From contig PDUO01000007.1 of NCBI GenBank assembly GCA_003008705.1, positions 340,123 through 404,122 on the forward strand: a DNA stretch of 64,000 nt. Reading direction: 5' to 3'. This DNA comes from Pezicula radicicola. Lineage: Eukaryota; Ascomycota; Leotiomycetes; Helotiales; Dermateaceae. This document shows, piece after piece, positions 42,461-54,195 of this stretch. A program made the translations under genes and the position numbers. Position 1 is the first letter of the stretch, and each line of letters starts with the position of its first letter. The notes under the pieces were generated by a model. The model saw nothing but the letters and a program-made list of their open reading frames with translations. It was not told the DNA's origin and did no database searches.

Positions 42461-45400
42461 ATGGACTCTTTACATACCAAAGCGGACTCGGTTCGCGCTG
42501 CTGTTTCCTCAACTGCCACATGTACACCAGCGACCGCGTCAATACTCAGCGAAATTCTGTTGTCCCCGATCAATGCGAAAGACACGAAGCCTCCTCCAAA
42601 ATCCGTCAAGAATGCTAAGACTCCTGCACTGAATGTTACAGCCACGAAAGCTCCAGCAGCAAAGGCCCGAGGAAGGAAAGTTGTAGAACAGGAAGACACA
42701 GAAGAACACGTCGAATCATTATCAACGAAGGAGAGGTCAATCCTTGCGACAGAAGTCATCAATGCTACACTCAAAGCCTTAACTGAAGCAATCAAGGCAC
42801 CTCCATCTGTTCAAAAACAAGCTGGTTCTAAGGATCGTGCCAAAAGCTCAGTACGCCATGCACTGCGACGATCAAGTTCTGTACCTCAATCGCCTTTGGG
42901 GTCGCGATCCTTAAACCGCGTCTCCAGTTCACCAAGTCTGTCCACTAGAAAGAGCAGGTCTTCCTCATCGGCTTCAATCACTTCCTCTGGAAACCGATCG
43001 ACTGCTGAGTGTGCGCGAACTGCTTTTGCGTGTTTACGAGCATTACAGGCTTCAAAAACAGCTGGTGTTGATTTTCCTGCCCTTCAGCTTGAAAATGGGA
43101 TGTCAGTTCTGATTGGGAAATTGATTGCACTCGGACTAGACGACTTAGCTATAAAAGAGGTTAGGATCTTGAAGAGAAGGTTATGCCCAGATGACCCGCC
43201 CGCCTCAAAAAAAGCAACTACAGGGAAAGTTGCTGTCCCAGCAGCGCCGATAACTCAGGGCTTGGGGGAGCTATTGGACTTTGGGCCTTTGGCGGTGACA
43301 GGGCCTAAATTAGGGATGGTAGTTACAACCCAACTACAAATTTTGAGACTCATGACATCCTCCCGGAAAAATAGGAATATCGAGGCTGCTCTTGATGTCT
43401 TGCGGCCTTCTCATCCATCTTCACCGACAAAGTTACTTCTTTTGGCAGCCAAGGATCCAAAACAGGCAAATAAGATTGCTCGTCAACTCCAATCACTATC
43501 TGAACTACTACTTTCACTTACCCCAAGCATTTCGACTTCCGAAGATACGGCTGCTCTTGAATCCAGGATCAGCGTAGCGCCTGAAAACGCTCTTCAGTTA
43601 CAGACGCTTGCACTTCAAAACCGCATACTTTGGTGGAAGCTTGCAGGCCACAAGGGTGATCCTGCAAAAGAGCTCCTGGATCCATTCTTTCGTTGTCTCT
43701 CTGCTTTCGCCCGTAGAAGTCAATGTTCAGGACGGGTAACATATGAGATTTCTAAACGATCATTTCTGTCTCTGAAGGGAACTTTGTCAGATAGTCAGAA
43801 TGACCCAAGTATAGCACCAAAGATATTTGCTGGGATTTATAGGTTGCTTGGTTCTCTATCTCAGGATGCTAAGCTTGTCAGTGAAGCAATTAGCTGGACG
43901 GAGAATGTCCAGGCTTTACTTGATCCCGAGTGTGACTCTGATGCCAGGCGCTGCGCTGTTGTAGCTAGGCTGGTCGCACTCAAACTTTTGGGCTCATCCG
44001 ACCATTCTGAAATTGAAGAGGAACTACTGGCTCTTTTAGATGGCCTGGAACACCCTTTTAAAGGCGAAGCATCGGAAATTGAGGAAGTCATGAGTGAAGT
44101 CTCCCTAGTGAGAAGGGCAGCCATTTCTCTCTTGGCGAAGAGAAATACTAGCGAAACTTCTGCGCCAAATTCTATGGATGGTGTCCGTCAGATGTGTGAA
44201 TCCCTTGTTTTCTTATGCCCAAGATTATGCTTGAGGTATCTTGGGAAAACACCTGATTCAGCCTCGGCTACAAAGGATATAGTTCGTTATGAGCAGCGCC
44301 GAATGTTCATTGCCAAGCTGGGAGTGCACGCCATTGATTCCGCCTTATTCCTCATCAGATTACACATTAGTGAGGGTCGCCTTGAGTGGGACTTGATGGA
44401 CTCTTTGCTTCAGGACTGCTTATCATTACTCGACCGAGTCGATGCAAGTTCCAAAGATGCCGCCGATATAGATGATGGTGCATCGTCCGTATCATACTAC
44501 GTCAGAATTTCTAACCTGTATTCGACGCATTATCTCAACTTACGAAGAGATGCACAAAGTAACAAAGATGTCCAGCAACAGCAACGGGCCCTACGAAGAT
44601 CAATTGATGCTGTTCGATCACGGCCCCAACAGGAGCGAAGATCTGCTTTATTGCCTACGAAGTTAGAGAAGATGGCCGAGATTCATAAAACCACTGGCCG
44701 TTACGATGAACTCTTCAAAACACTCTTGAACCTCCGAGACGAGATGATCAATCAGCAGGTACTATCTGTGATCGCTTCAACAGCTGCTACCCAACCTATC
44801 CCACGAGCCTGGAACGTCAATGATGACGCTTCGTTACTTGCTCGTACCATGAACTCTCTTTTGAAAGTTTTGTTAAAATATGGCTTTTCAGCGTCCGATA
44901 TGCCGATTTTGGAAGACTCATGGAGCACGGAGGAGAAGGGAGCAATGCTCGAAGAACAACTCGATATTATCTCCGGGCAGAGTAATCATTCTCACACCGC
45001 TGTGGCATTGCGAAACAAACTCTTCCGTGCACTGGTCGATGTCTATGAAGGAAATCAATACCCCATACGCAGGCTTCGAGTATATACACGGCTTTTGTCT
45101 CTAGAATTATCAGATCGCAAAGAAATCATCGATGAGTCCAAAGACCCATTCAACTGCACCGTGGTACAAGACCTTGACCTGAACGGAAGTAAAGATGAAG
45201 GACTGCGGAGATACCTTCCACATTTGAACACTCTTGCAGCAAGTTCAGTCCAGCTTCGTCAGGATCATCCAAACATGGATGTTCTCAAAGAATGTCTAGT
45301 TGTTTGGTCCTCATGCCTAGGAGAGTGCAAAAGTCTTGAAGCACTGGAGGGCAAAGTCGATGATGTTCCTGGTCTCCTCGCTCATTTGAAGTCTATGGCA

Positions 45401-48400
45401 GATTATATCGAGATGAAGGGATGTGGCACCACTCGAATCATTGTTCTGCGCCTTATTTCAGAGATCAATGAGTTATTTATCAGCATGCCGGGACCTGATG
45501 GTCTAATTCTTAGCTACAAGGACTTAGGGCTTCAATGGCTGCACTTAGGTTACTCAGGGAAAGCAGGATTAGCCCTTGATAAGGCCCAAAGTTATAGTAA
45601 CCAAAACGGGGTAATGCCGCAAACGCTACTCGAGCTTCACCTCTCATACGCAGAGTACCTCATGGCAATCGGGAGTCTAGACAAATGGTACGTTCATGCA
45701 TCGCTACTCAAAATTCAAGCTAATTTTTATCAGCGAGGAACATCTTAAGCAAGCTCATGCTGCGGCATGTGAGAACGGAGGCATTCTTAGTGATGTGGAT
45801 CAAAAAACGACCTTGCAACGGAGGATTCGCCGAAATCAACTTCTTGCTAATGCATTTTTGCTACATTCGATGCTAGCACTTGATCGAGGTGCACCTCAAG
45901 TGGCCCTTGGCCATGCAAAGCAAAGTATAAGGTTACTCCGGCGTGCATGGGCTAATCTTGAAAACCAAATGCGAAGCGGATCAAGTCGATCAAAGAATGT
46001 GGATAATTCAGAGACGGAGAAGATTGCAGAGGAATGCTCCGACCTGAATCTATCACAGGTCTCTGTGCAAACTTCAAAAAATGACACGCACTCAACCCTT
46101 GTGGGGCCTGGCTTTTGGTCTTTGATTAGCCCTTTGTTTCGAAGCATATCATTTCTCTCTGAGATATACGCACACAATGGTATGTTCCAAGAGACGTTAC
46201 ATTATGCGGAACAAGCCCAGAAGCTTGTCCAAGAGATCAATTCAAATGCATTTTTGGCCATAGCATCCGGAGCGGTTGGTGCGACCTGGCTCAGAGCTGG
46301 TCGTTTAGACAAGGCTTCTGAAGTCCTCACAGAAGCGAAAAAGCTTTCCGCCTTGGACGAGAAGAGCCGACATACAGTTAACATAGCTTGCTATCTCGGC
46401 GAACTGTATGGCTTGCTAGGGGATCGCGAGGCTGAGATACAGGCATACGAAGAGGCTGAAAGTGCTCTGACAAGTATTACAGCTTCCGACTTGATAAATT
46501 CGATGGATCAGATGACTGAGCCTGTAGACATACTTGAGGTACAGATGTCCCAGCTCGCTATTACCAAGACAAAGGCAAAAATCACACGGAAGACCACAAC
46601 CGCTCGTGCAAAGGTCATTGTCAAGCGAAAGACTACCACAAAGGCCAAAGCTCCCACCAACCCGGGCCCAACAATAGCTGAAGCATGTCCTCAATTAGCT
46701 TCTCTCAAAGCTGCAGTTTTTCGTCAGAAAGCAAAGGCTATCATGCTTAGCAAAGGTTGCGAGGAAGCTCTGAGCCTTCTCGAGCAAGCGGACAACTACT
46801 GCTCCACTCAGAATGATGTCGTATATCAGGGCATCAGCATGGCCAAACAACTACTTTCACAGAGCTTGGAGCAAATGAATGCCGATCCTGTGTACTCTGT
46901 TTTACAGGATTCTACTATATCCTATCCATCCATTGCTAGCCTGTCCAAGGCCGAAAAGGCAGCAGACAGGTTATCACTTACACGCCAGTCTCCGCCTTCC
47001 AAGAACTTAAATGTTCCTGTAAATAGTCGTTCACGCTCGAAGAGCCCGGCCCCTGGAAGCTTTTTTGACAAACTACGTCAAGCACAGGACCATCTCATTG
47101 CGATCCACTCCAATGCTGTAAAATCCGCTCCAGTATCAGTAGTTCATATAATTTCCGCACTTCTCAATAGCGTTGCTATTTTGTTGTCAACAGCCGGTCC
47201 GGTTAAAGGAAAGTCTCTTGGCCATCCGGGCTTTGCGACATGTTCTATTGGTAAGCTTCATAACTATGCAATTTCAAGAGGACCTGCACTAATAATCTGT
47301 AGAAACGGCCAGGACTATTGCGATTCGTCGAGAGCATAAGGCAGTACAGGCTGACCAGCAGGGCCAGAAAATAGAGAATCCGAGCTGGCCCATTCCCGCA
47401 CAAGCCAGTGACTCTAGGAGAATTAGCCTGGGCATACCTTCATATGACATGTCGCGATTCCAGAGGGACTACGTTGATATTATACCTAGTTTATGGACAG
47501 CAATATCGATATCACTTAGTGATAACCGACAGGAATTGTCCATCACAAAATTTCAAGCTGGCCATAGCCCCTTCGTCCTTCGCCTACCCCTTGGAAGGAA
47601 CACTTCTATAGATGCTGATGAGGAGGTTTTTGGTTTCGAGCAAGGCCACTCTGAATTGATGGACATTATCGACTTGGCAAATCAGAGTGCTCATAGCGCT
47701 CGTGACATGACTACGAAAGATGCAAGAGAAGCTTGGTGGGAGGAACGCGAATCTCTAGACGCACGTCTCAAAGATCTCCTCGAAAACATCGATAAAGTCT
47801 GGCTTGGTGGCTTCAAGGGGATATTCTCGCAGGACGCAAGACGACCTGAACTCTTGGCTCGTTTTCAAAGATCGTTCCAGACCATTTTGGACAAACATTT
47901 GCCCTCGAGGCAGAAGATTGGGAAGAAAAGTAAAGGTCCTCGGACTACGTTGGATACTCGCATTTTGGATCTTTTTATTGGCCTCGGCGATGCTTCAGCA
48001 GAGGACTGTGATCTAGATGAACCGTTGACCGACTTATTATATTTCGTTGTTGACATTCTTCAATTTCATGGAGAGTTGAATGCGTATGCTGAGATTGATT
48101 TTGACTCTATTGTCATTGAGATTCACGATGCTTTACGCTGTTATCACGAGGCAGTTCAGACCATGGGTAATGATGATGGTCGGCATACAATACTGATCTT
48201 GGATAAAGCATTACATGCTTTTCCTTGGGAATCATTACCTTGCATGGAGGGTCTGGCTGTATCTCGCCTTCCTTCAATGGGATGTCTCCGGGACCGCATC
48301 ATTAACCAACAACAAACTATGCCAGAAGATGATACCGAAAAGCAGTACATCAATCGTGACAATGGTTCTTTCGTTCTGAACCCCGAAGGTGACCTTAAGT

Positions 48401-48945
48401 CTACACAAGCAACTTTTCAAAAGGACCTCCTTGGACTTAAGGGCTGGGATGGTATCATCAAACGCGAGCCATCGGAGTCTGAGATCAAAAGACAACTGGA
48501 ATCAAAGGACCTCTTTCTGTATTTTGGGCATGGCAGCGGTGCACAATACATACGTGCACGTGAAATAAGGAGGACAGAGAATTGCGCAGTCACTTTTTTG
48601 ATGGGATGTAGCAGTGGTGCTCTTATTGATGCGAAAGAGTTTGAGCCATATGGTCCTCCAATTAACTATATGCACGCTGGGTGTCCCGCTCTAGTAGCTA
48701 CCCTGTGGGATATCACAGACAAGGACATCGATCGATTCGCGAAGAGCACTTTCGAGCACTGGGGTCTTTTTGGTAGTGAACAGGGGGTGACAGGAAAAGG
48801 AAAAGGCAGGAAGAAGGCTGAACCTATTAGCGACAGAAAGCTTTCAGTAGTAGAAGCAGTCGTAAAGGGAAGGGAGGCCTGCAATTTGCGGTATCTTAAT
48901 GCTGCGGCTGTTTGCGTTTATGGTGTTCCGGTATATCTTAAATGA
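42461..48945 (+). CDS. Separase (separin), 2128 aa
   Basis: The cysteine protease that cleaves the cohesin subunit Scc1/Rec8 at anaphase onset. Exons 42461-45687, 45734-47250 and 47303-48945 (6387 nt, one frame). The N-terminal 1500 residues are helical-repeat-like; the first 160 are disordered and basic. The C-terminal peptidase C50 domain has the dyad His1991 in FLYFGHGSGAQY and Cys2017 in TFLMGCSSGALIDAKE, followed by MHAGCPALVATLWDITDKDI. A Lys/Thr-rich linker (KITRKTTTARAKVIVKRKTT) near residue 1360 resembles basic DNA- or chromatin-binding repeats. Length matches the human enzyme (2120) and exceeds yeast Esp1 (1630). Securin was not seen in the window. Introns are 46 and 52 nt. This is the longest gene here and both catalytic residues are intact. 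Confidence 0.96.
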
Positions 48946-50328
48946 TTGATTGGATTGGAGGATTGGGTAGAATTGGCGTTACTGGTACATCATGATAATG
49001 TTAGGTTAGACTACAGTACAACCCTGAGGGCCTTTTCGGAGATGATAATAAGGAGTTCTGTTCTGGTTCCTGTTCAAAAATAAGACTCCACTCCCACAAT
49101 GATGTTAGGCAAGTCTTAGCCAGTGACATGTGTGCTATTTGTAGTTGCATAACATGAGCTGTACAACACATATGATCGTGGTTTCACTTAGGCAGAACCT
49201 CGCTAGGAAAACTGAAATCTCAAGTAGCAAGTCTAGATTGAAGGAAATCACGGTGGAGTTATCACACTTAACACAGGACTTACAAGACGCATAGACCATC
49301 AGGCCAAAAGGTTATCTTCATCACTGTAATAAATTCTCAATTAACCTACCAAATACTCTGCTAAGAAAAAACCCGTGGCCTTTCTAAAGTGAGTATAAGT
49401 AGGCATGCTTAATTAAATGAATAAAAATATAAAATAATAGCAGAGCCGCAGTTAAGTCTCTTCGTATCTAACCTAAAGCGAATAAGATCGAACTCTTTCA
49501 GTGATTTATCCCTATTACAAGAGATCTTTTCTAGCCTTTTTCTGATAAGAAATACTTCTATTAACAAACATGACCAAGATAGTTTTACCACTAGCAATTA
49601 GACAAACCCTGCTTGGTATCTATGAATAATTATAGAGTAAAAGAGATTTCCTACCTTGCGATTGAATAGTTTCTGAAACACTCCACTACTCTGATAACTA
49701 GTAACCATGCCACTGACTGACATTGTGTATAATGCGTTATTGAGAAGAACGTTGCTAAGATAGACAATAGTATAGTTTTTAAGACAAAGGCCAATAAGTA
49801 CAGTACATGCTCCAGGCCTACGCACTAATGGCAAGAAAGATGCTATCAAAGCTTTACAGGCGCATGGTGCTCACTTGTTCATACAAGATTGAAAGAAGGG
49901 AAACTCAATGCACTAGATCAGACAAGAATGTTTGCACATCATTTTTAAAACAGTTGTAGACGAATGCATATGATTAACCCAACTAGTCAACCACGAGAAA
50001 ATTTTAGGTTTTGTCTACCGGTACAAGCAAAAGCGCGCAAGAAGGAGTCCGTTTCCCAAAGCCAAAGGGTACGCACAGAACCGAATATCCACACCGAGTG
50101 AGATCCGAATATGTGAGATCTGAAATGACCTCTCCGACCGAGAGAAACATGCAAACATGCTTTCCACAACTGAGGGTAGGATAGACTAAAGACATTCAAC
50201 CACTTCCATCATTTGTTCGTTCCATTTTTGATTACCACGTCCATAGCACACAAGTTCCTCCGATTCGATCATTCCACCAACGTAGATGCGTAAATAAGAA
50301 CGTCGTCAGAGATTTCATGTTGCTGAGT
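48946..50328. other. Convergent intergenic region (1.4 kb)
   Basis: It lies between separase and the Stm1-like gene, which converge. 49400-49850 is A+T-rich with short frames only. No RNA gene or repeat was recognised. Confidence 0.4.
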
Positions 50329-51658
50329 TTATGATCCCAGGCTGGGGAAAGCGCTGGTATCTTCGGTGTTGATGGGGGCGCCTCCTCTTGGGGCTCCACG
50401 AGGAGCACCGCCGAAGTCGCCACGACCACGTCCACGTCCTCGTGCTCCATCGCCACGTCCGCCACGGAATCCTCCATCACCTCGTCCACCGCGAGATGGC
50501 CCATCTCCACGGCCTCGTCCGCCACGGAAACCACCACGTCCACCACGCTGCTCAGGAGCCTCAACGAAGCGTTGGTCAATCTCAAGGAGTTGCTTCTGCT
50601 TGCGCTCGCGCTCACGCTTGGCCTTTCCACCGGATCCAGCGACAAAGTCTTCTTCCTCGTCCTTGGTCACAGCCTTGGCGTTTGCCCATTTCTTGTCTTG
50701 CTTGCTGCCCTCATTCGCCTTACGGGCCTCTGGGATGCCAGTACCAAGAGCGAGTTTCTTCTCAGCTTGCTGGGCAAGGTAATCGGCGTAGGAGATGTTG
50801 GTATCCTCTGGCTCGGCCTCGACATCGGCAACAGCCTCAGCGGCTTCGCCATCACCAGTGAGGGCTTCCTTCTGCTCAGACTTGGCAATTGCCTCACCAG
50901 CCTGTTCATCATCAAGCTCGGCGCCTCCTTCGGTGGCACCCCATCCATGAGCAGCCTGCTTCTCAGAGTCGCTGAAAAAGTCAGCAAAATAGTATGGGAC
51001 ATGGACTAGAATTTCCTACCCTCCAACACCACGGCTGTGGCGGTCAAAGTTACCACGTCCACGTCCTCCGCGGCCTCGGCCACGTCCCTCAAAGTTGCGA
51101 ACGTCCTCAGTAGGCTTGCCTCGGTTGTTGGCGCTGCCAGCATTGCGATCGCGGAAAGCTGTGTGCGTGATATGTTAGCAAAGCCTGGGCAGAGAAATAA
51201 AGACCTCTTTGTTGTCGCATGGTGGGGATTGAATTTTCCATGCAAAGAGAAAGGTTGACTGACCTCCGTCGTTGCCACTGTATCCACCACGGCGACCGCC
51301 ACGTCCTTCGGAAGCTACATGAGCTTTGGAAGCTGGGGCCTCAGCGGTAGCATTGCGCTTGGTGGTTCGGGCAGGCGTCTTATCAATGACCTTCACAGGT
51401 GGCTCAGGTTCCTTGTCAGAGTCCTCGTCGTGGGTATTACCTATGTGGTTATTCGTCAGTCGCAAATTTCAAAGTGCGTTGATTCTGTCCCTGGGGGAAT
51501 TGTTTCGTACCGAGAAGCTCGTACAGGTTCTACACCGCACAAGTTAGCATCAGTTTGTGCACGATCAATGAATGGCTGGGATCGCCAAATGCACCAGCTT
51601 AGTGTGTTGATGGAGATAGAGCTGTGGACAAACGCACCTTTGAGGCAATGTCGGTCAT
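50329..51658 (-). CDS. Stm1/HABP4-PAI-RBP1 family ribosome- and RNA-binding protein, 332 aa
   Basis: These proteins occupy the mRNA channel of idle 80S ribosomes and preserve them in stress (yeast Stm1, animal SERBP1). Exons 51658-51638, 51529-51511, 51440-51264, 51158-51020 and 50971-50329 (999 nt, one frame). The start MTDIASKNLYELLGNTHDED is assembled from three exons, two of them tiny (21 and 19 nt). It is followed by an Arg/Gly-rich segment (GRGGRRGGYSGNDGAFRD), the HABP4 core (RGRGNFDRHSRGVGGDSEKQ, joined by splicing, then AAHGWGATEGGAELDDEQ), a helix ending NISYADYLAQQAEKKLAL, and a C-terminal RGG tail (GGRGGFRGGRGRGDGPSRGG). RGG motifs are likely arginine-methylated. The antisense Pro/Arg-rich frame over the tail is only a composition shadow. 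Confidence 0.92.
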
Positions 51659-52595
51659 CTTGACCACCTACTCAATCGCCTCCGAAGAAGGCGTTGCTAT
51701 CGAGAGAACAATTCGGGAGGAAGAAATTGAACGATCGAGATGGACAGGATCCTACACACTAGGAAGCTGTCTCTCGAGAAGTTATGATTGAGATGACGGG
51801 AGAGTGTCGTTTGCACAGAGAGGGAGCAATTCCTGGCGTTGAAAATCGCACGCGAAAAGAGATGCCACAGGCTCAAATCGGATTGTAAGCTAAAAAAGAT
51901 CTTGGCACCAACCTAAGCGAGACAAAGCCCTAAGTTCATTTTCAGATTTCATGCGAGAAAGTGAGAGCTTCAGAAGAGAGCTCGGATTTTTTTTTGTTGG
52001 CTGACAATTAATTCCCACGAGACCAGAGCAAGAATAACAGTCAGTAGTGCTTGAAAATTATACATGTCTGTTTCATAATTGGCTTATTGGCTTGTCTTGT
52101 CTTGTCTTGTGGTTCATGAAGCAAGCTATCCTTGTCTCGAACGCGGCCTTGTGTTTATCGTCCGTCCTTTACATACTTGTACACACACACATAATCACAG
52201 CGCACCATTGATTTTGGCACAGCGCAGCCGGTGCGACGCTTTGCACACCAAAAATGGGGTGGTCCTATATTATGGAGCTTGTCCACTTCTTCTGCACCTC
52301 TTCCTTTCTGCCATAAGATACATTTCAGCTTCACTTCCTAGGAAATGTAAGCACTTGCCCCTCCTTGAAGCTCTCTGACAATTTTCAAACATACCCTTCA
52401 AACACCCTATCAAGTGAATCCACCGCCAAAAGCAGCAAACTACGTGGTTGAATAATCATGACCCAAGAAATGCAACGAAGCGCCATAGTGGTGATGTCCT
52501 CCCACATTTATGCAAATTCCACAAAACGCCAAAACCGCAGAGCAATACCATACCGTATGCCGCCCCAAGGGTATCAACCAAATCAAGAACTTTTG
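51659..52595. other. Intergenic spacer between two minus-strand genes
   Basis: About 0.94 kb holds the promoter of the Stm1-like gene and the 3' end of the bZIP gene. A poly-T run is at 51989-51997 and a cttgt repeat near 52094-52113. Nothing else is identifiable. Confidence 0.4.
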
Positions 52596-54195
52596 TTATC
52601 GCATTGAGCTCGTATCGAAAGAGAATGCTGTAGGGAATTGCACTTCAACGAATTAGTGCTATGTTTTCCTCAAAGAGCAAGAGTAAAAGAGCCAGGCTCT
52701 CAGACTCGGGAAACAGTATTTCAAGAGCGTGAGAACAAAGAAATATGGTGCTTACTGCTTGCCGAAAGGCCAAATGGATCCATGTCGAGGATTGGGTCGT
52801 ATGGGTCCATGAGCTGCTGTGTCATAGAATTGTAGCCTTGTGGGTTCTCGCCCATCTGGCCCTGCTGTCCTGGCTGCTGCTGCTGCTGCTGTTGTTGTTG
52901 TTGCTGCTGTGGTGTTGGTTGCTGTTGCCCCTGTGTGTGGTGGTGTGGATGGTGCATTGCCTGCTGCTGGCCGAGTTGGTGAGGTCCTGGTGCGAAAGGT
53001 TGGGGATATGGACCGGGGCCGGAGGATTCAGACGGGTCTTGGTCATCGACCATATCGGCTTGCGCATCGTACTCCTGTTCTGTACTCACGAAATCAACCT
53101 AGGACGAACAGAGTTCCAAGAAAAGAAAAACAGGGAAAGGAGGGGGTGGGAAAGCTTGCCGAGCTGCTCAATATGATTCTGGAAGGGGGACGGATAGTAC
53201 GCAGCCGCTACCGGAGTGCTTCCCGTACTACCGGACCCGCGACTTCCCTGTCCTTTTGGTCCCATACCAGTTCCTATCATTCCAGTGTTGACCAGTCCGG
53301 CGGCTCCTGGAACTCCGTGTGGGCCTTGGGCTTTGGCGGGTTGTAACCTCTGTTGTTGATGCTGGTGGTGGAGCTGCTGTTGGTGAAGTTGCTGCTGTTG
53401 AGCTAAAGAGTCAGATGCTGGAGGTGTCATCACACCTTGGTTAGCAAATCCTGGGGAATTCGAGGTGGGTGACGAGGCGTGTGAAGATGGTGTTGGACGC
53501 GATTGTGGAGATTGGTGATTCTGAAGAGGGGCTCCAGGCTCGAGCTTGGGTGCGATGCTGGAGTTGGATCGTCTGGCTTGTTGGTGTCGGTTCATGATCG
53601 CGCGCTGAACGGTAGGTTGTGCCATGTTCTGTTGCATATGAGTAGGTCCAAGATGCGGACTACCAGTCTTGGCCCGTAGTTCTGCTTGAACATCGATTCC
53701 TGAGGTATTGTTAGTACCTCCCCATTTTTATATACTTCCTTCCATTGCCGTACCTTTCTCTAGTAATATCCGCTCCAGCAAAGAATTCTTATATCTGAGC
53801 ATTAAGCATTCATCTGCAGCGCTCCGGTGAGCAGTCTGTAGGTTGTGTAGATTGGTTTCATGAACTCGAATTGTTTCCTCGAGCTGCTTGATGTACTCGG
53901 TACGGCGTTCTCGAAAGGCTGCTTGTGCCTGGCGATTGCGTTGCTTGCGTTCCTCGGAGGTAGCATAGATCTGAGACCTATTAGCAAATATATATTGGCG
54001 GGGTAGTACCTAACAGAAGGAAATACGTACAGGCTTTCGGCCACCCTTTCTCTTCTGCTGAATGCCATTGTTGTCCTGCGTTGCTCCAGCCTCGGCCTCG
54101 GCCTCAGCCTCAGCCTCAGGTGTTGACTCCATGGACTCTTCTGAGCCTTCTCGCGCGGGTTCCTTCTTGTCAATGGACATATTGTTGTCGGCCAT
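52596..54195 (-). CDS. Yap/Pap1-type bZIP transcription factor, 425 aa
   Basis: Exons 54195-54031, 53970-53754, 53699-53160, 53079-52756 and 52627-52596 (1278 nt, one frame). The basic region RNRQAQAAFRERR (66-78) has the N-x2-AQ-x2-FR signature of the fungal AP-1-like class, followed by a leucine zipper region (YIKQLEETIRVHETNLHNLQ). The middle is Ser/Pro/Gln-rich and a poly-Q tract (52872-52910) lies near the end. Intron 3 has a GC donor (GCAAGC at 53159) and an ACAG acceptor; only this junction gives HIEQLEQEYDAQADM in frame. The last exon is 32 nt and encodes TFSFDTSSMR then stop; it is supported by phase and a CCCTACAG acceptor but is the weakest part. Target genes are unknown; AP-1-like factors often serve stress or secondary-metabolism responses. 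The first exon has an (EA)n repeat. Confidence 0.85.
52872..52910. repeat. CAG/CAA (poly-Gln) triplet tract
   Basis: Mixed ctg/ttg triplets on the plus strand encode twelve consecutive Gln on the minus strand within the bZIP gene. CAA interruptions break the CAG run, which usually stabilises such tracts. Confidence 0.9.

Noticed and set aside
50366..50782. Plus-strand Pro/Arg-rich frame over the Stm1-like gene
   Set aside because: It is the antisense shadow of the RGG-coding tail; composition follows the opposite strand and the sense protein is well supported.
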